From contig JAGMWG010000024.1 in the NCBI GenBank assembly GCA_020744225.1, positions 248,001 through 312,000 of the forward strand: a DNA stretch of 64,000 bases. The letters are read 5' to 3'. This document shows positions 22,739-33,505 of this stretch, one piece after another. The first letter of the stretch is position 1. Each line of letters begins with the position of its first letter. This DNA comes from Paraphoma chrysanthemicola. Taxonomy: Eukaryota; Ascomycota; Dothideomycetes; Pleosporales; Phaeosphaeriaceae. The position numbers were made by a program, and so were the translations under genes. The notes under the pieces were generated by a model that did no database searches, was not told where the DNA came from, and worked only from the letters and a program-made list of their open reading frames with translations.

Positions 22739-24394
22739 ATGCCTTCCAATCACCGTCGATCGTTAAGCGAGCCAACACCTGAGCTGGACCCCAGGGCTTC
22801 GTCCGACGAGCATGCCGATGGGTGCCATTGGCATCATCCCACGAACTCGGGTGGGCCGAAGGAATGGACCGACAGGAAGAAGTGGACACATGTTCTGCTT
22901 GTGGCGGCCTTGACCATGGCAACGTAGGTGAGTCTATTCCTCATGATTGGCCCTGATTCTAACATCTATTGGCCTCTAAGTCCTCTAGGTTCGACTATTC
23001 ATACCCCCGCGCTCGCTCAGATTGCAGATGCATTTGCCGTCCAGCGAAGTACGGCATCTTTAACCGTGCAAGCGTACGTTTTGGGGTTCTCCATCGCACC
23101 ACTCCTGTTCCTTCCCCTCTCCAAGATTTACGGTCGGCTTCCCATCTACAACTTCGCCAACGTTGCCTTCCTTCTTGGCCATGCGGGGTGTGCCATCGCG
23201 CCCAACTTTCCGTTACTACTCATATGCCGCTTTCTCGCGGGATGTGGGGGTGCATGTGCCATAACCCAGGGCAGTGGTACCATTGCGGACATTATTCAGA
23301 AAGAAAAGCGTGGCAGAGCTGTAGCGCTTATGGCGTTCGGTACGGTGTGGGCACCAACATTAGGGCCAGTAATAGGCGGGCGCGTGGCTGAAGCTTACGG
23401 GTGGCGAGGCTGTTTCTGGGTGTTAGTCTGCGTTGTAAGTACAGCTGACAGGCTTTGGGATGGAACTGGAACTGACCAGCGTGAATGAAGGCAGCTTGCA
23501 ATGCCGTCATTACATTCATCCTGATGGATGAGACATCGACCACCCATACGATGCATTCCTACCAAGCTCTGCCTCTTGAGGAACTCAGATCACCTCTAAT
23601 GCTAACCATCGCCGAAGACGTCGACTCGAAAATACAGCAATATGCGAAGCCGGCTAATGGTCTCTCGAGATTTGCACTAGATGCGGTACTTGGCCCCTTT
23701 CGGCTAATGCGGCACCCACTCTTTAGCACCATCGCCTTGCTTAGCGCTCTTTTCTACAGCATCCAGATCTACCTCTACGTGGACGTCCCAGCAACGTACA
23801 GATCCGAGTATAGCTTTACGCCAAGCGAGACTGGGCTCGCCTTTATGGGAATTGGCGTGGGTATGACTGTCGGCTTACTTGCTTTTGGTATCTTTAGCGA
23901 CCGCATAATGATCGCCTTGGCTGGCGATGGGGAACGAATGCCTGAGCACAGATTGCCTTTGATGCTAGTGTCCTCCGTATTCGTGTCAGCTGGACTACTC
24001 GTCTTCAGCCTCACTTCGCGTCCATCCGTTCATTGGATGTTCCCGGTCTTTGGGAATGCATTGACTGGCGCAGGGCTCTACACGGTATCGGTGAGTCGAT
24101 GAAACAAGAGTATTGTGATTTAGCGCTTCAGCTGACATACTACGCTAGATGGGCGCCGCTCTTTATCTCATGGACCTATGTCCTGCACGAGCTGCCGATT
24201 CTGCAACACTGCTCTCCGTTGTGCGTTTTCCTACTGGTGCAATCGTTAGCGCGTCTGCCGTTAGACTTGTACAGCTCATTGGTCGCTCTACGATGGAAAT
24301 CGTCTTCGCGGTCTTAGCTATCCAGGCAATACCTATTGTGTTTCTGCTTTACCGGCATGGAGCGCGGATATCCATGAAGCACCGCCTGACTTGA
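22739..24394 (+). CDS. MFS drug:H+ antiporter (DHA1, Flr1/Tpo1-like)
   Basis: 494-aa twelve-helix transporter; exons 22739..22923, 22981..23434, 23491..24090 and 24149..24394, introns of 56-58 nt. The first donor is AC|GTAGGT, which removes an in-frame TAG, and the first acceptor is CTCTAAG. The joined protein reads TMATPLGSTIHTPALAQIADAF across helix 1, as expected for the family. Motif A appears as LSKIYGRLPIY, and motif C-like GTVWAPTLGPVIGG in helix 5. Probably exports small organic compounds from the cell. Confidence 0.9.
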
Positions 24395-24691
24395 TGAGTT
24401 TCCGGCACTCACTCGTTTCCATATAGATTTCCTTTTAGACTCAGACATCATTACATAATATGGCCATCGATATACATCAGGTAGAGGTTATATATGCGCG
24501 GGATCGCGTGGAAAGTTGCAATACACGGCGCAGGCAATACGTCAACACTTACAATCATCAACCATGAATCCATTTCCTACGTATATCTTCTTACTCAACC
24601 ATACTAGTTCTTGCTAGAGGCAAAGATAGTCGCAACATATCCACAATTTTATTTACAGACAGCGCAGATATATGCAAACGCTGCTAGAGTA
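24395..24691. other. Intergenic between convergent genes
   Basis: About 300 nt of AT-rich 3' flank between the MFS and RING genes; nothing coding. Confidence 0.45.
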
Positions 24692-24795
24692 GCAAAGACA
24701 ACCTTGTTGCAGTAGCCTGGAGGCATTCGTTGTACTGTAAAGGCTGTACTGTGGACGCAGACGCTCGTGAGGGCATTCAAGAGTGTTCTACCGGG
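24692..24795 (+). repeat. Diverged direct repeat, copy B
   Basis: Partner of 20041..20147. It includes the stop codon of the minus-strand RING gene (24788-24790) and its 3' flank, so only one of the two copies sits beside an intact coding sequence. Confidence 0.5.
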
Positions 24796-25445
24796 AATTC
24801 TGAGGTGGAGTAGGAATGAGAGCCATCACAAGAGCCACTAAAAGCAAGAGCAATAAATGCGAAGCGTCTGTGCTCTGCGCATCAATCGGGCTCGCACCAT
24901 TTCGTCGGCGTTCAGCCAAACCTCTCATTTGCTCGAAAGTAACGTCGAGATCTGCAATGTAGATCCTGTCGAGATCTGCAAGATAGGTTCTGAGGTCTTG
25001 TAGTTCACGGGTTAGCACGTTGGTATTGTCGACGTTCAGATCTGCAATATCATCAAACACGCCACGACGAACGCCTTCGTGTAAGTCATTTTGTCGAGCA
25101 ATGGCCAACTCGAGATCTCGGATGGTGTCTTGGACTCTTGCCCGACGTTGGACCAAGTCTTCCATATCAGTCATCGTGTGATAGGTGGGCGGGTCGAGAC
25201 GAGCATTTTGCGTGAAGAAGACTGCACGACACATTGGGCAGCGATATGATGTGTGTTCATCTCGCTGTTCGGAAACCATGAGGAGGCACTTGCGGTGGTA
25301 ACGATGACTACAATGTGTTACGACAACAACATTTTGGCGTTCGTCGTCCAAGCAGATCGGGCATTCACAGCCATCAGCAGCCGGAACAATAGCGAGATGT
25401 GACGCAACGTACTCTTCGACGGACTTAAGAGGGGTGAACTGACAT
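24788..25445 (-). CDS. Tail-anchored RING-H2 protein; start codon out of frame
   Basis: Candidate membrane-bound ubiquitin ligase. The RING reads CPIC, HCSHRYHRKC, CPMCRAVFF. A long helical, acidic middle follows, and the C-terminus is a hydrophobic segment (HLLLLLLVALVMALI) with a short polar tail, so tail anchoring is likely. The RING frame is open upstream to about 25558 but contains no ATG. The only good start, ATG at 25445, is in a different phase, one base off the RING frame (the next in-phase codons read QFTPLKSVEEYV). Either a small indel has damaged the start or an upstream exon exists that I could not place. Confidence 0.6.
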
Positions 25446-26247
25446 CTTGCTGTTGGTGTCTCGTGGGATTGGTGGGAGTGAAGCAGTGAAATCGAGTGGA
25501 GAATCGGCTGTCGGACTGCTTTGGTTGTGGTGAGATCAGAATTATGGTGGAAGAGCCTCTAAAAGTACCTTTGGGAGTGATTTACTTTGGTCGAACTCAG
25601 TAGTATCACTGCGATTATTGATTAGTACAATGATCTCAATGAGAATGTACAATATCCAGCACATATGATACGTCACCGGCTTTCGGGGGGTGATTACAGA
25701 CGCTCAAACCTTGGGCACTGCTACGAGAACAAGTCGAAGAGCATGCATGACCCTGATCTTCTTTCCAGCACAATAGGGCGGGAACATCCTCAATCGTGAA
25801 CTTCCAACATCCTGCCGGCTGAACCAACTCTTGGAGGCCTTCACGTCTTTCTAGAAGTGTATTATAAAACTAATAAATGACTGTATGGCTCCAGCCGGCT
25901 ACGAACATGACCTTGTATTAGCACGTGAGTACCTACGGCATATTGCACCAAAAGTAAGGATATAACCATGACGGATGACTCAAAGGTAGACTTCAGCTCT
26001 CTCACCTGGGCCATAAGTGTGAGTGCATGAGAGGCGGTGGCAGCAAGTGAGAGAGCGTTTGCGCTGCCGCACCTTTACCGCGCATATACAATACACCCTC
26101 GCACGACCTGTACTGTTCACTCCTCCACTCCTCCACGCCTCCGACCAGCTGTGCTTGCACAACGACGACCGCCCTTCAATACTTCACCGACCGCGACATC
26201 GTCGAATAGGACATCACCGAACGTGCCACCACCGAACGCGCGCGACC
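25446..26247. other. Intergenic, no gene seen
   Basis: About 800 nt. Minor frames only. The last 150 nt is C/A-rich and probably the leader of the downstream coiled-coil reading frame. Confidence 0.4.
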
Positions 26248-26937
26248 ATGTCTGACGACGACTTTAACCTTATGTCTATGGAGGACTTCGGCGATGTGAT
26301 GTCGATCACGAGCCAAGACGGCGAGTCTAAAGCTGTAGGTGATCTCAAGGCGCGCGCTGAACAGCTTGATCTCCAGCTCCAAGCTGCCACCGACAGGGCT
26401 GAGGAGGCCGAGAGCAAGGTTCGGGTTCAAGAGAAGGACATTCAAGCTGCCACCAAAAGGGCTGAGGAGCGCGAGACCGAGGCTCAGCAGCTTCGGGCCA
26501 AAGCGAAGGAGAAGGAGGTTGCGATGTCAGCGCTGGCGGCCATCTACAACAAGCATGGGTATCAAGTGGAGACGCAGAGGAACGCATTGCTCCCCACGAG
26601 CGCGAAGGAGGCAACCTGGTACAGAACGATATCCGCCAAGCTGTCATTCGCAAAGAGGATCGAGCAACAACCTTAGCAGCGAGCATCTGCGACGCGTACG
26701 CGGTGGCGACGAGTGCAGACACGACCTTCCGTTGAGATTATGCTGGCCGACCTCCTCAGGCTCATGGACGCAGGAGGTTCCAAGAACAAGCTCGATGAAG
26801 CCCATCGCGAGCAGACCGGCACGTCCAAATAGCTCACCACTTCGGATAGACTGGAGATGGAGGAAGCAAATGTCGTAGCTGCTCATGAGGGCGAGACTAA
26901 GCCTAATAGTCTTGACAACATCTCCATGATAGAATGA
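26248..26937 (+). pseudogene. Coiled-coil protein gene, apparently frame-broken
   Basis: The ATG at 26248 opens a 142-codon frame (to 26676) that is clearly coding at first: an acidic start, then Ala/Glu/Lys/Arg heptads such as LDLQLQAATDRAEEAESK. From about 26570 a second phase reads like a continuation (EERIAPHEREGGNLVQND, stop at 26735). A third follows from 26731 (IMLADLLRLMDAGGSKNKL), interrupted by TAG at 26830-26832 and ending at 26937. I see no clear introns between them. Most likely a decaying gene with two frame shifts and an internal stop. The alternative is a short real 142-aa protein with chance-open frames downstream. No domain recognised. Confidence 0.45.
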
Positions 26938-27257
26938 TTGCACAGTCCTTCTCGGAGACAATGTTTTGGATTTGGAGGAATGGCGTTTGAAGTGCAGACG
27001 AAGTGGCTTTCCTTGCGTGTGCCGTGAGAAGCTTCGGTCGGCCTTCGTCTCAGCTCCATCAGGATGCATGAAAAGACGACTCGAAAACATAAGGCCCTTT
27101 CCCAATACCTGACGGAATCCGAATTCGTAAGAGACTTGGTGGCAGTGATAAAACTCAATCAACATGAAATACTTGGATCAAAAGCGGCGGTCATGACTAC
27201 CATTCAATGATACCCGCGATGTCCGCGAAAAATAACAATGCTATATATGCTGCGAAC
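26938..27257. other. Intergenic, no gene seen
   Basis: 320 nt between the coiled-coil region and the 3' end of the carboxylesterase; nothing notable. Confidence 0.4.
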
Positions 27258-29057
27258 CTACTTGTTCAACCTCTTCGCCCTCTCCTCATCCCGCCACCAG
27301 GCACACTGCTCCATCCGAATTGCCGACCTCTCATCTTCCATGACTGGTCCACCCTGACCCGGCCTATTGACCGCCAACTCTGCATATGCGTCTCCCTCAC
27401 CCACTCTGTACGTGTCCCAAAATGCACTTCCTGGCCTGCTATAAGTATTCGGATCACCGCTGACGATGAAACTGGCCCAGTAGGCTGCGTAAATGTCCGC
27501 AATCTCAGGGTACTGCGTGCCATCTTGGCCATTGAAGTAGGACGCATCGCTGGCGTGCGGAATGCCCATGAACGAGGGAGCCCAGTTTGGAGTGTTGAAG
27601 CGTGCTTTGTACACCCTCGCGCCGGCTTGCGAGAGACGCTGGGCAGTGTCTTGTACTGGGCAGATGTAGGAGTAGTCTCCGTACGCAGCCGAGAGGCGAT
27701 CAAATTGTGGCGAAACAAAAGTAGTGGAATCGGTGCTTGTTTGTATGTCCGGGTACAATGTCTGGAGATCGGCGAAATCCTGGTCTGACAGGCCGGGAGT
27801 AAGTGTTTTCCAGAATGCGAGATATTCGGCATTGGAACGTAGGTCCTGCGGCGCGAACGCTCTACCTTCATTGGTTGACGAGGAGATCAAGATTGGGATC
27901 TTGAAGAATGTGCCCTCCTCGCCTGAGGTCGACCCGCGCTTCTCAAACAACGGACCTGGCGATACTGGCTGCCACGGCCATGTAATGTTGTAATTGTGAG
28001 CATTGTACAGTGACGAGGAGATGAATTGAATGTCATCGACCTCGGCAGACCGAAGGCATTCAAGCGCAGCCGAGTTCGGGGTGGTAGGGCAATTGACATA
28101 GTCCATAAAGTTCTCAACCTGTCGCTGGTACAGCGGATAATCGGCTCCTGGGAATGCGCGGGCTGTAGACGACCCGGACGCAAGGATCGCTTGGTGAAAC
28201 AAGGACTTGCCTGCATCTTCGCCATAGTTGTGGAAGAGATGGATTCCAACCGAGTGGCCTCCTGCGCTCAGCCCACCAAGTGTAATCTTGTAAGGCTCAC
28301 CGCCAAAGTACTCGATATACTTCTGCAGGAACTCCAGCATCATTCTTTGATCCCGAACGCCAAGGTTCAATAAGCCCTCCTCTTCCATGAATTTGCTGGG
28401 CAGCGTGCCCAACGCTCCAAGTCGGTACTGCGCAGTGATGACCATCACAGGCTGCGCGCTCTTCTCCACGAAGACGGCGCCGTCGAAACTCCGATGCGAC
28501 CCGCTGACGAACGAGCCGCCATGAAGAAACACCAGACTAGGAAGTTTCTGATCTATTGGCACGCCTGATGGGCGAAAGACATTGATCGAGAGACATGCTT
28601 CAGATTGCGGTAGCGCACTGTACACGTTCTGCCAGCACGCTGGACCAAATGCCGAAGCATCTTTGACGCCGTCGAAGGGCTGTGGCCATGTCACAGGCCT
28701 GAAGCGCTCGCTGCCGACCGGCTGAGTCGAATATTGAACATCGAGCCAAGCATCAACCGCAGTATTGAAGTTTGTCGTCTTCTTCAGGTCGGTCAAAAGT
28801 TGTGTTCCTCGGAATGATCCATAGCCTGGTAGCGTAACGGTCAGCGTTGCGTTAGGTCGATTCGGCTCGTGTGGCGTCGGATTCTGCAACTGCGGCCGGC
28901 CATAGCTAAAAGCGCCAAAGTACCAGAACAGCAACAACGTCGTGCCGAAGAACGTCATGATCACAACAAGTCTCCTCTTCAGCCAGCGAGCAGAAAACCT
29001 CATCTTCGGCGGGGCATCAGCACTATTTGAGGGCAGTCCTGGCGATGTATCGGCCAT
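27258..29057 (-). CDS. Type B carboxylesterase with N-terminal membrane anchor
   Basis: Alpha/beta-hydrolase of the carboxylesterase/cholinesterase family that cleaves carboxylic esters. 599 aa, single exon. A short cytosolic N-terminus is followed by one hydrophobic helix at about residues 30-50 with a basic KRR in front, so a type II anchor rather than a cleaved signal is likely. Oxyanion motif FLHGGSF (about 177-183), nucleophile Ser264 in GLSAGG, acid Glu397 in STNEG, His501 in GIPHAS: a complete catalytic triad. The frame extends to a GTG at 29090, but the ATG at 29057 is the credible start. Confidence 0.9.
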   Translation of the reverse strand: MADTSPGLPSNSADAPPKMRFSARWLKRRLVVIMTFFGTTLLLFWYFGAFSYGRPQLQNPTPHEPNRPNATLTVTLPGYGSFRGTQLLTDLKKTTNFNTAVDAWLDVQYSTQPVGSERFRPVTWPQPFDGVKDASAFGPACWQNVYSALPQSEACLSINVFRPSGVPIDQKLPSLVFLHGGSFVSGSHRSFDGAVFVEKSAQPVMVITAQYRLGALGTLPSKFMEEEGLLNLGVRDQRMMLEFLQKYIEYFGGEPYKITLGGLSAGGHSVGIHLFHNYGEDAGKSLFHQAILASGSSTARAFPGADYPLYQRQVENFMDYVNCPTTPNSAALECLRSAEVDDIQFISSSLYNAHNYNITWPWQPVSPGPLFEKRGSTSGEEGTFFKIPILISSSTNEGRAFAPQDLRSNAEYLAFWKTLTPGLSDQDFADLQTLYPDIQTSTDSTTFVSPQFDRLSAAYGDYSYICPVQDTAQRLSQAGARVYKARFNTPNWAPSFMGIPHASDASYFNGQDGTQYPEIADIYAAYWASFIVSGDPNTYSRPGSAFWDTYRVGEGDAYAELAVNRPGQGGPVMEDERSAIRMEQCAWWRDEERAKRLNK

Positions 29058-30072
29058 ACTAGTAGCGCCTTGCCTCGGTTGCGGTGACACTGCGGTAGCC
29101 TGGTGGCAAGGGACTGAGTCCCTGCATTCAGATTCGGTCTATCGTGACCGATTCGTGATGGTGTATGATCGTGCTGTGAAGTGCGGAGAAGCAACGGCAT
29201 GCAAGCTTGCAGATCTGCAAGATGACGGACAAGATACTTCCGAGCTATTACGCGATACCGAGCTAGGTTAGCAAACTGCCTTTCTGAGCCTAGCTCACAA
29301 AGCTTCCAATGATGCCATGCCCGAAGTTTAAACGAGGGTTATACCCGGAGGAGGAATTCGGCCCTTTGTACCATTACTCGCATTTTCGGGAAGACGCAAT
29401 TGTAGTTGTAATTTGTCTTTCCCGCGGCGATGAAAGAGTGGCCCACTGCAAAATGTGATCGGTTTGGCAAGAGAGTAACAGAAGGCATCAGACTTCGAGC
29501 GTGGATTGAAATGGCTGAGACACATTCGAGGTAATTATCCCATTAGCTATGTCTTGGAAAATATTGCTGCTACTTTGCAGTGGAAGTAAAGTCACAATTC
29601 TGGACTTGCCGGTGTTGATGGGGAATTGCTCATTTGCGGTACTGTAAGCGTCATTCATTCCCTGTTCGCCCATCGACATTACGCGAGACGCGAGCTAACA
29701 AGGTCGCTGCCAAACTTGTGCCTGCAGCGAGCTGGGAGCATGGATCACTTGGTCTACATCGAGGGTAAATGTCCCAATGTTTGATGTTCGATAGATCAAA
29801 AGATGCTTGCCGATGCTGCACAACAATGGCCCAGTAGCTCCGGTGGGACATTCCCGAGTGCCGTCGTACATGTTTACAAGTTCGCCGTCAAGCTGATACA
29901 GTACTGAAGGCCCTCAGGCTATCGCATCTAGGTGGCCACTAGCGGTCTAGTGTTGAGCAACTACATCCACCTTGCTCGTTGATCGAGTATTATACGAAGA
30001 GAATATATCGCGCCATTATCGAATTTAAGGCGTGGTGATCTCATTATGTGTCGTCGGACGATTACAAACGAT
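29058..30072. other. Intergenic, no gene seen
   Basis: About 1 kb between two minus-strand genes. It must contain the carboxylesterase promoter and the HET gene's 3' end. No frame with coding character. Confidence 0.5.
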
Positions 30073-33000
30073 TCAACGAATCTCAAATACCATGGAAGGT
30101 ATCACTTCACCGTCTCCCTGATTCTGGTACAGCATTGCCTCACCGTCCATGACGCCATGTATGTAACATTCTCCAAGAAGCCTGTAGGAAAAGTAACCTT
30201 CTTCACCAAGTCGCCCCTTGAGATTTTCCCTAATCTTCCGGTCGTAAAGTTGAATCTCATCCGGTGTCAATCTGTCCTCGACACTTCTGCTTGCCCAACT
30301 GGGGCGGACCTTACCATCGAGCGGGCGTCGCGATGCAGGCTTGTCCAGTGACCTTGATTTGAGCTTCAATGTCCACGGTGCGTCGACACTCGAGCGATCG
30401 GGTTCTGCCCAGACTTCCTCTGCTTGTCTCCCTGCTTTGAAAACCTCAAACTCATCTCTTTTCTGCTTTTTCCAATCGACCTCGGTTTTGCTTAGGGCGA
30501 AAGCCAGGCGAGCTTCTCTTCTGTCCAGAACAATCTTTTTCCACCGTCGACCGGCAGCAAGAGCGTATTGGAAAGACCACCAATCGATGACTGGCTTGCG
30601 TTTTGATGTCACGCTGGAGACATCTTTGGCTGTAGAAGCCATGCCATTCAAAGTAGACGCGTTACGAGACATGGAAGCCAGCGCATCTGCCGCCGATCGT
30701 GACTTTCTACGCTTGCGTTGCAGCTGAAGCTCCTGTACATCTCGTGTCTGCTTTTGTAGCACCTGCTCGATGGGTCTCATACTCGATTTTGTTCTCTGGC
30801 CTGCTTCTTCTTCTTCCTTTCGTTCCTGTCGCATGCGCTCGAGTTGTTCAGGCCACTGCTTTACACGTTCAGCCCGCCACCAAACCTTGAATTCTTCTAG
30901 AGCATCGATGCAAGTTTTGAGGATCTCTTTCATGACATCTTCTTTCGAGCCTTGTTGGTTGAGTTTGGCCTCAAGACCACTAGTGTGCTTGTACTCCGTG
31001 GTCTTACACCATTGCCGGCAGATACGAGCCATTTCGAGATCCTTCCGGAGCTCGTGCCTCTGTTTGCGTGACCTGTAGCGTGTAAAGCTCTTCACGACTG
31101 TCCTTTGAACATCTTTCAGCTCCTCTTCCATCTCTTCGTTGAACTCTTCATCGGTCTTCTTTCCGCTCTCTCGAAGCACAACAGGGACGCTACATCCATA
31201 GAGAATGCAAACCAAATCGCCCTTTTCAACTTCCTTTCCTACTAAAGCCAACCTACCGGCCTTGGTTTTGACCAGAGCGCGGTTCCATGTGACAGCTTGC
31301 ACACGCCGACAGAACTGAGCTACTACGGAATTGCGCTCATAGTCGATCAGCGCAGTCGTGTCCACAGCACCACTCTCAAGGCCGCCTTTCTTGAATGATT
31401 CTTCGCAAGCACGGGAATAGTAAACGGGCGGGTTCTTGCCGTCCTTGCCTCGGTTTGCAACGAGTGTGCGCCAGAAAGGTTCAGGTGGATGTCCTTTCGC
31501 GCCTTCCCAGCCGCCCAATTCGGCCCATTCTCTTGGTATCTGGCCATTGCGCGCCACTTGTTCGACTTCTTGGATAACATCGAGCCGGAAACCCCGTATG
31601 AACATGCTATAGTAGCCAAACCTCGGACGTTTGCGAAACTTGAGAGTCTTCATGTCCACGCCTTTGGTCTCAGCAGCAGAATAGTTTCTCTGTGTCAGAC
31701 TTGGTAAGCCCACGAGAGGGTCAGCATTGATGCGACTCATCTTGGGCCCAGCAAGTCCAGGTCGCTGGGTCATCGCGTGTGGAGCACCCGAAAGTTGTGG
31801 TACCCAGGAAGGTAAAGACATATCTTCTTCCTCCGCTTCATCGCTGCCCTTACCCTTCCCCTCAACCAGTGAAGAGACCGATTGGGCTGATGTCATAGAA
31901 TCTATCGCTGCATGGCTGCGCGCAATAGATGATGCCGCTTCGGTTCTATTTGCGCGTCGGACTTTCCTTTGTCTTGCCCTCTGCTCCTCTCGCAAGGTCT
32001 TTTCCTTCTTCGACTTCTTGTCCTCCCGAATCTTCTTCAGTTTCCTCTCCTCGATTGCCCATGGACGGCAGATCACGTCCAAAGCACGGCTTCCGTCTCC
32101 TACAAGTGACCGCTCGATCGCGAACAAGATGAAGTCTTTACAGACGTCTACATACGGCAAATTGTAGTCCACGTTGTAGCTCTTACGTTGGGTGTAGATC
32201 TCGAGGCCTTCTTGAGCTCCCTTTGATGATAGCACGGCCCCAGGGGCCACCGCACGAGGAGAAGTATCTTTCGCGATTGCGAGCAGTGCATAGATTGTGT
32301 CATGAGGTATCGTAGTCTCGAAGATCGTCAAGCTTGAGACCAGGTATTCCAGGCTGAGGAGCGGTTGAATCCGGTTTTTCGAACCATTGTGCACCACTGT
32401 TTCCCCAGGTGGTGCTGCAATATCACTGTCCTCACTATCACTTGTTTCCGATGCGGAAAGACTACTCTCCGAGTCCGTACTCGAGTGAGGTTGTCGAGTT
32501 GGAACAGGAATTGTCGGGATCGTTTTGACTTCTTGATAGTCTCGGAACAGGCGTTCAGTAGCGTCCACCAACAGACTTGCGCCGAGTGCCGAGACAAATT
32601 CGAAGTAGCTGGGAACAACGTATTGATATTGCCGATCCTTCTTCATAACCTCGGACAATCGATGCGTTGCTGTCTCGACTTCAACGAACAGCTCCACAGC
32701 GATAGCAAACTTCTTCCATGAAATCTTATCATTGCCACAATAAATCAGGGGTTTTCGAGCCAGGGCGAGCTCTTGGACAACCCAACGTCGCGAAAACCAA
32801 GGTCTCTGCATCAAGTCGAGCAGAGCTACCCATTTTTTGCTTGCATTCTCGCTGTCAATCAAAGTATCGAATGATTGCAGGTGGGAGACTTCGTGTTTGA
32901 TGAAACGCAAAGCCATACGACTAGATGTATTGGCCTCGCCGAGCCAGATGCACACGCGTTCAGCATTGCCATATATGATATCCATCATCTCAACCTGATG

Positions 33001-33505
33001 GTTCTTCTCGTCCAAGCTGTGGCAGTCAGCACCGTACACCGCAAGGAATGGGGCAGACTTGCTTATCCTGATCGATACAGACCATGTCAATCCAGAGAAA
33101 TCGACTTCTGTCTGGATGACGAAGCGCTTTTAATGCCGCGACGAGGTTGGGGCTGACGAACTTGGCGTACGTCTTTCGATTGCTGCGCTGGATGCGAATA
33201 TAGTCGTTCTTCTTGTCGACGCCCCAACACCACGATAGAGCCTCATAGGGGTAGTTCGCTCTTTCCTTTTCTTCTGGGGTGATCAAAGCGCAAAGCACGC
33301 CAGCGTCAGCCTTCTCGCTAGAGAATAGTTCGAGGATACGGATGGTTCCTCGATCGCGTGGAAGAGGATCATAATCGTACGTCTTGTATTCACGAGGCTT
33401 GCGCGATTTCTTGTTCGCAATCATGGCTCCGTTCATTTCATCCCCGACTCGTTTGTTTGTTCTCGACTGACGCGATTCAGCCGGATCGTATTCTGGTGAA
33501 CTCAT
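30073..33505 (-). CDS. Large HET-domain protein (heterokaryon incompatibility type)
   Basis: 1128-aa protein; exons complement(30073..33016, 33063..33505). The HET domain starts with ALSWCWG (about residue 90) and FLWIDMVCIDQDN (about 137-148), continuing across the intron into LDEKNHQVEMM. The 46-nt intron has a GC donor (GCAAGT) and a CCACAG acceptor; no GT donor keeps the frame. The middle holds Ser/acidic and Lys/Arg-rich low-complexity stretches. The far C-terminus has the HET-6-like pattern: GDLVCILYGCSVPVVLRE, then a basic insertion of several hundred residues, then YRLLGECYIHGVMDGE. Such proteins trigger cell death after fusion of unlike hyphae; whether this one does is inference. Confidence 0.88.
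33017..33062 (-). other. GC-AG intron
   Basis: On the minus strand it begins GCAAGT and ends CCACAG, 46 nt. Only this splice joins WIDMVCIDQDN to LDEKNHQVEMM in frame, matching the conserved HET motif on both sides. Confidence 0.8.
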
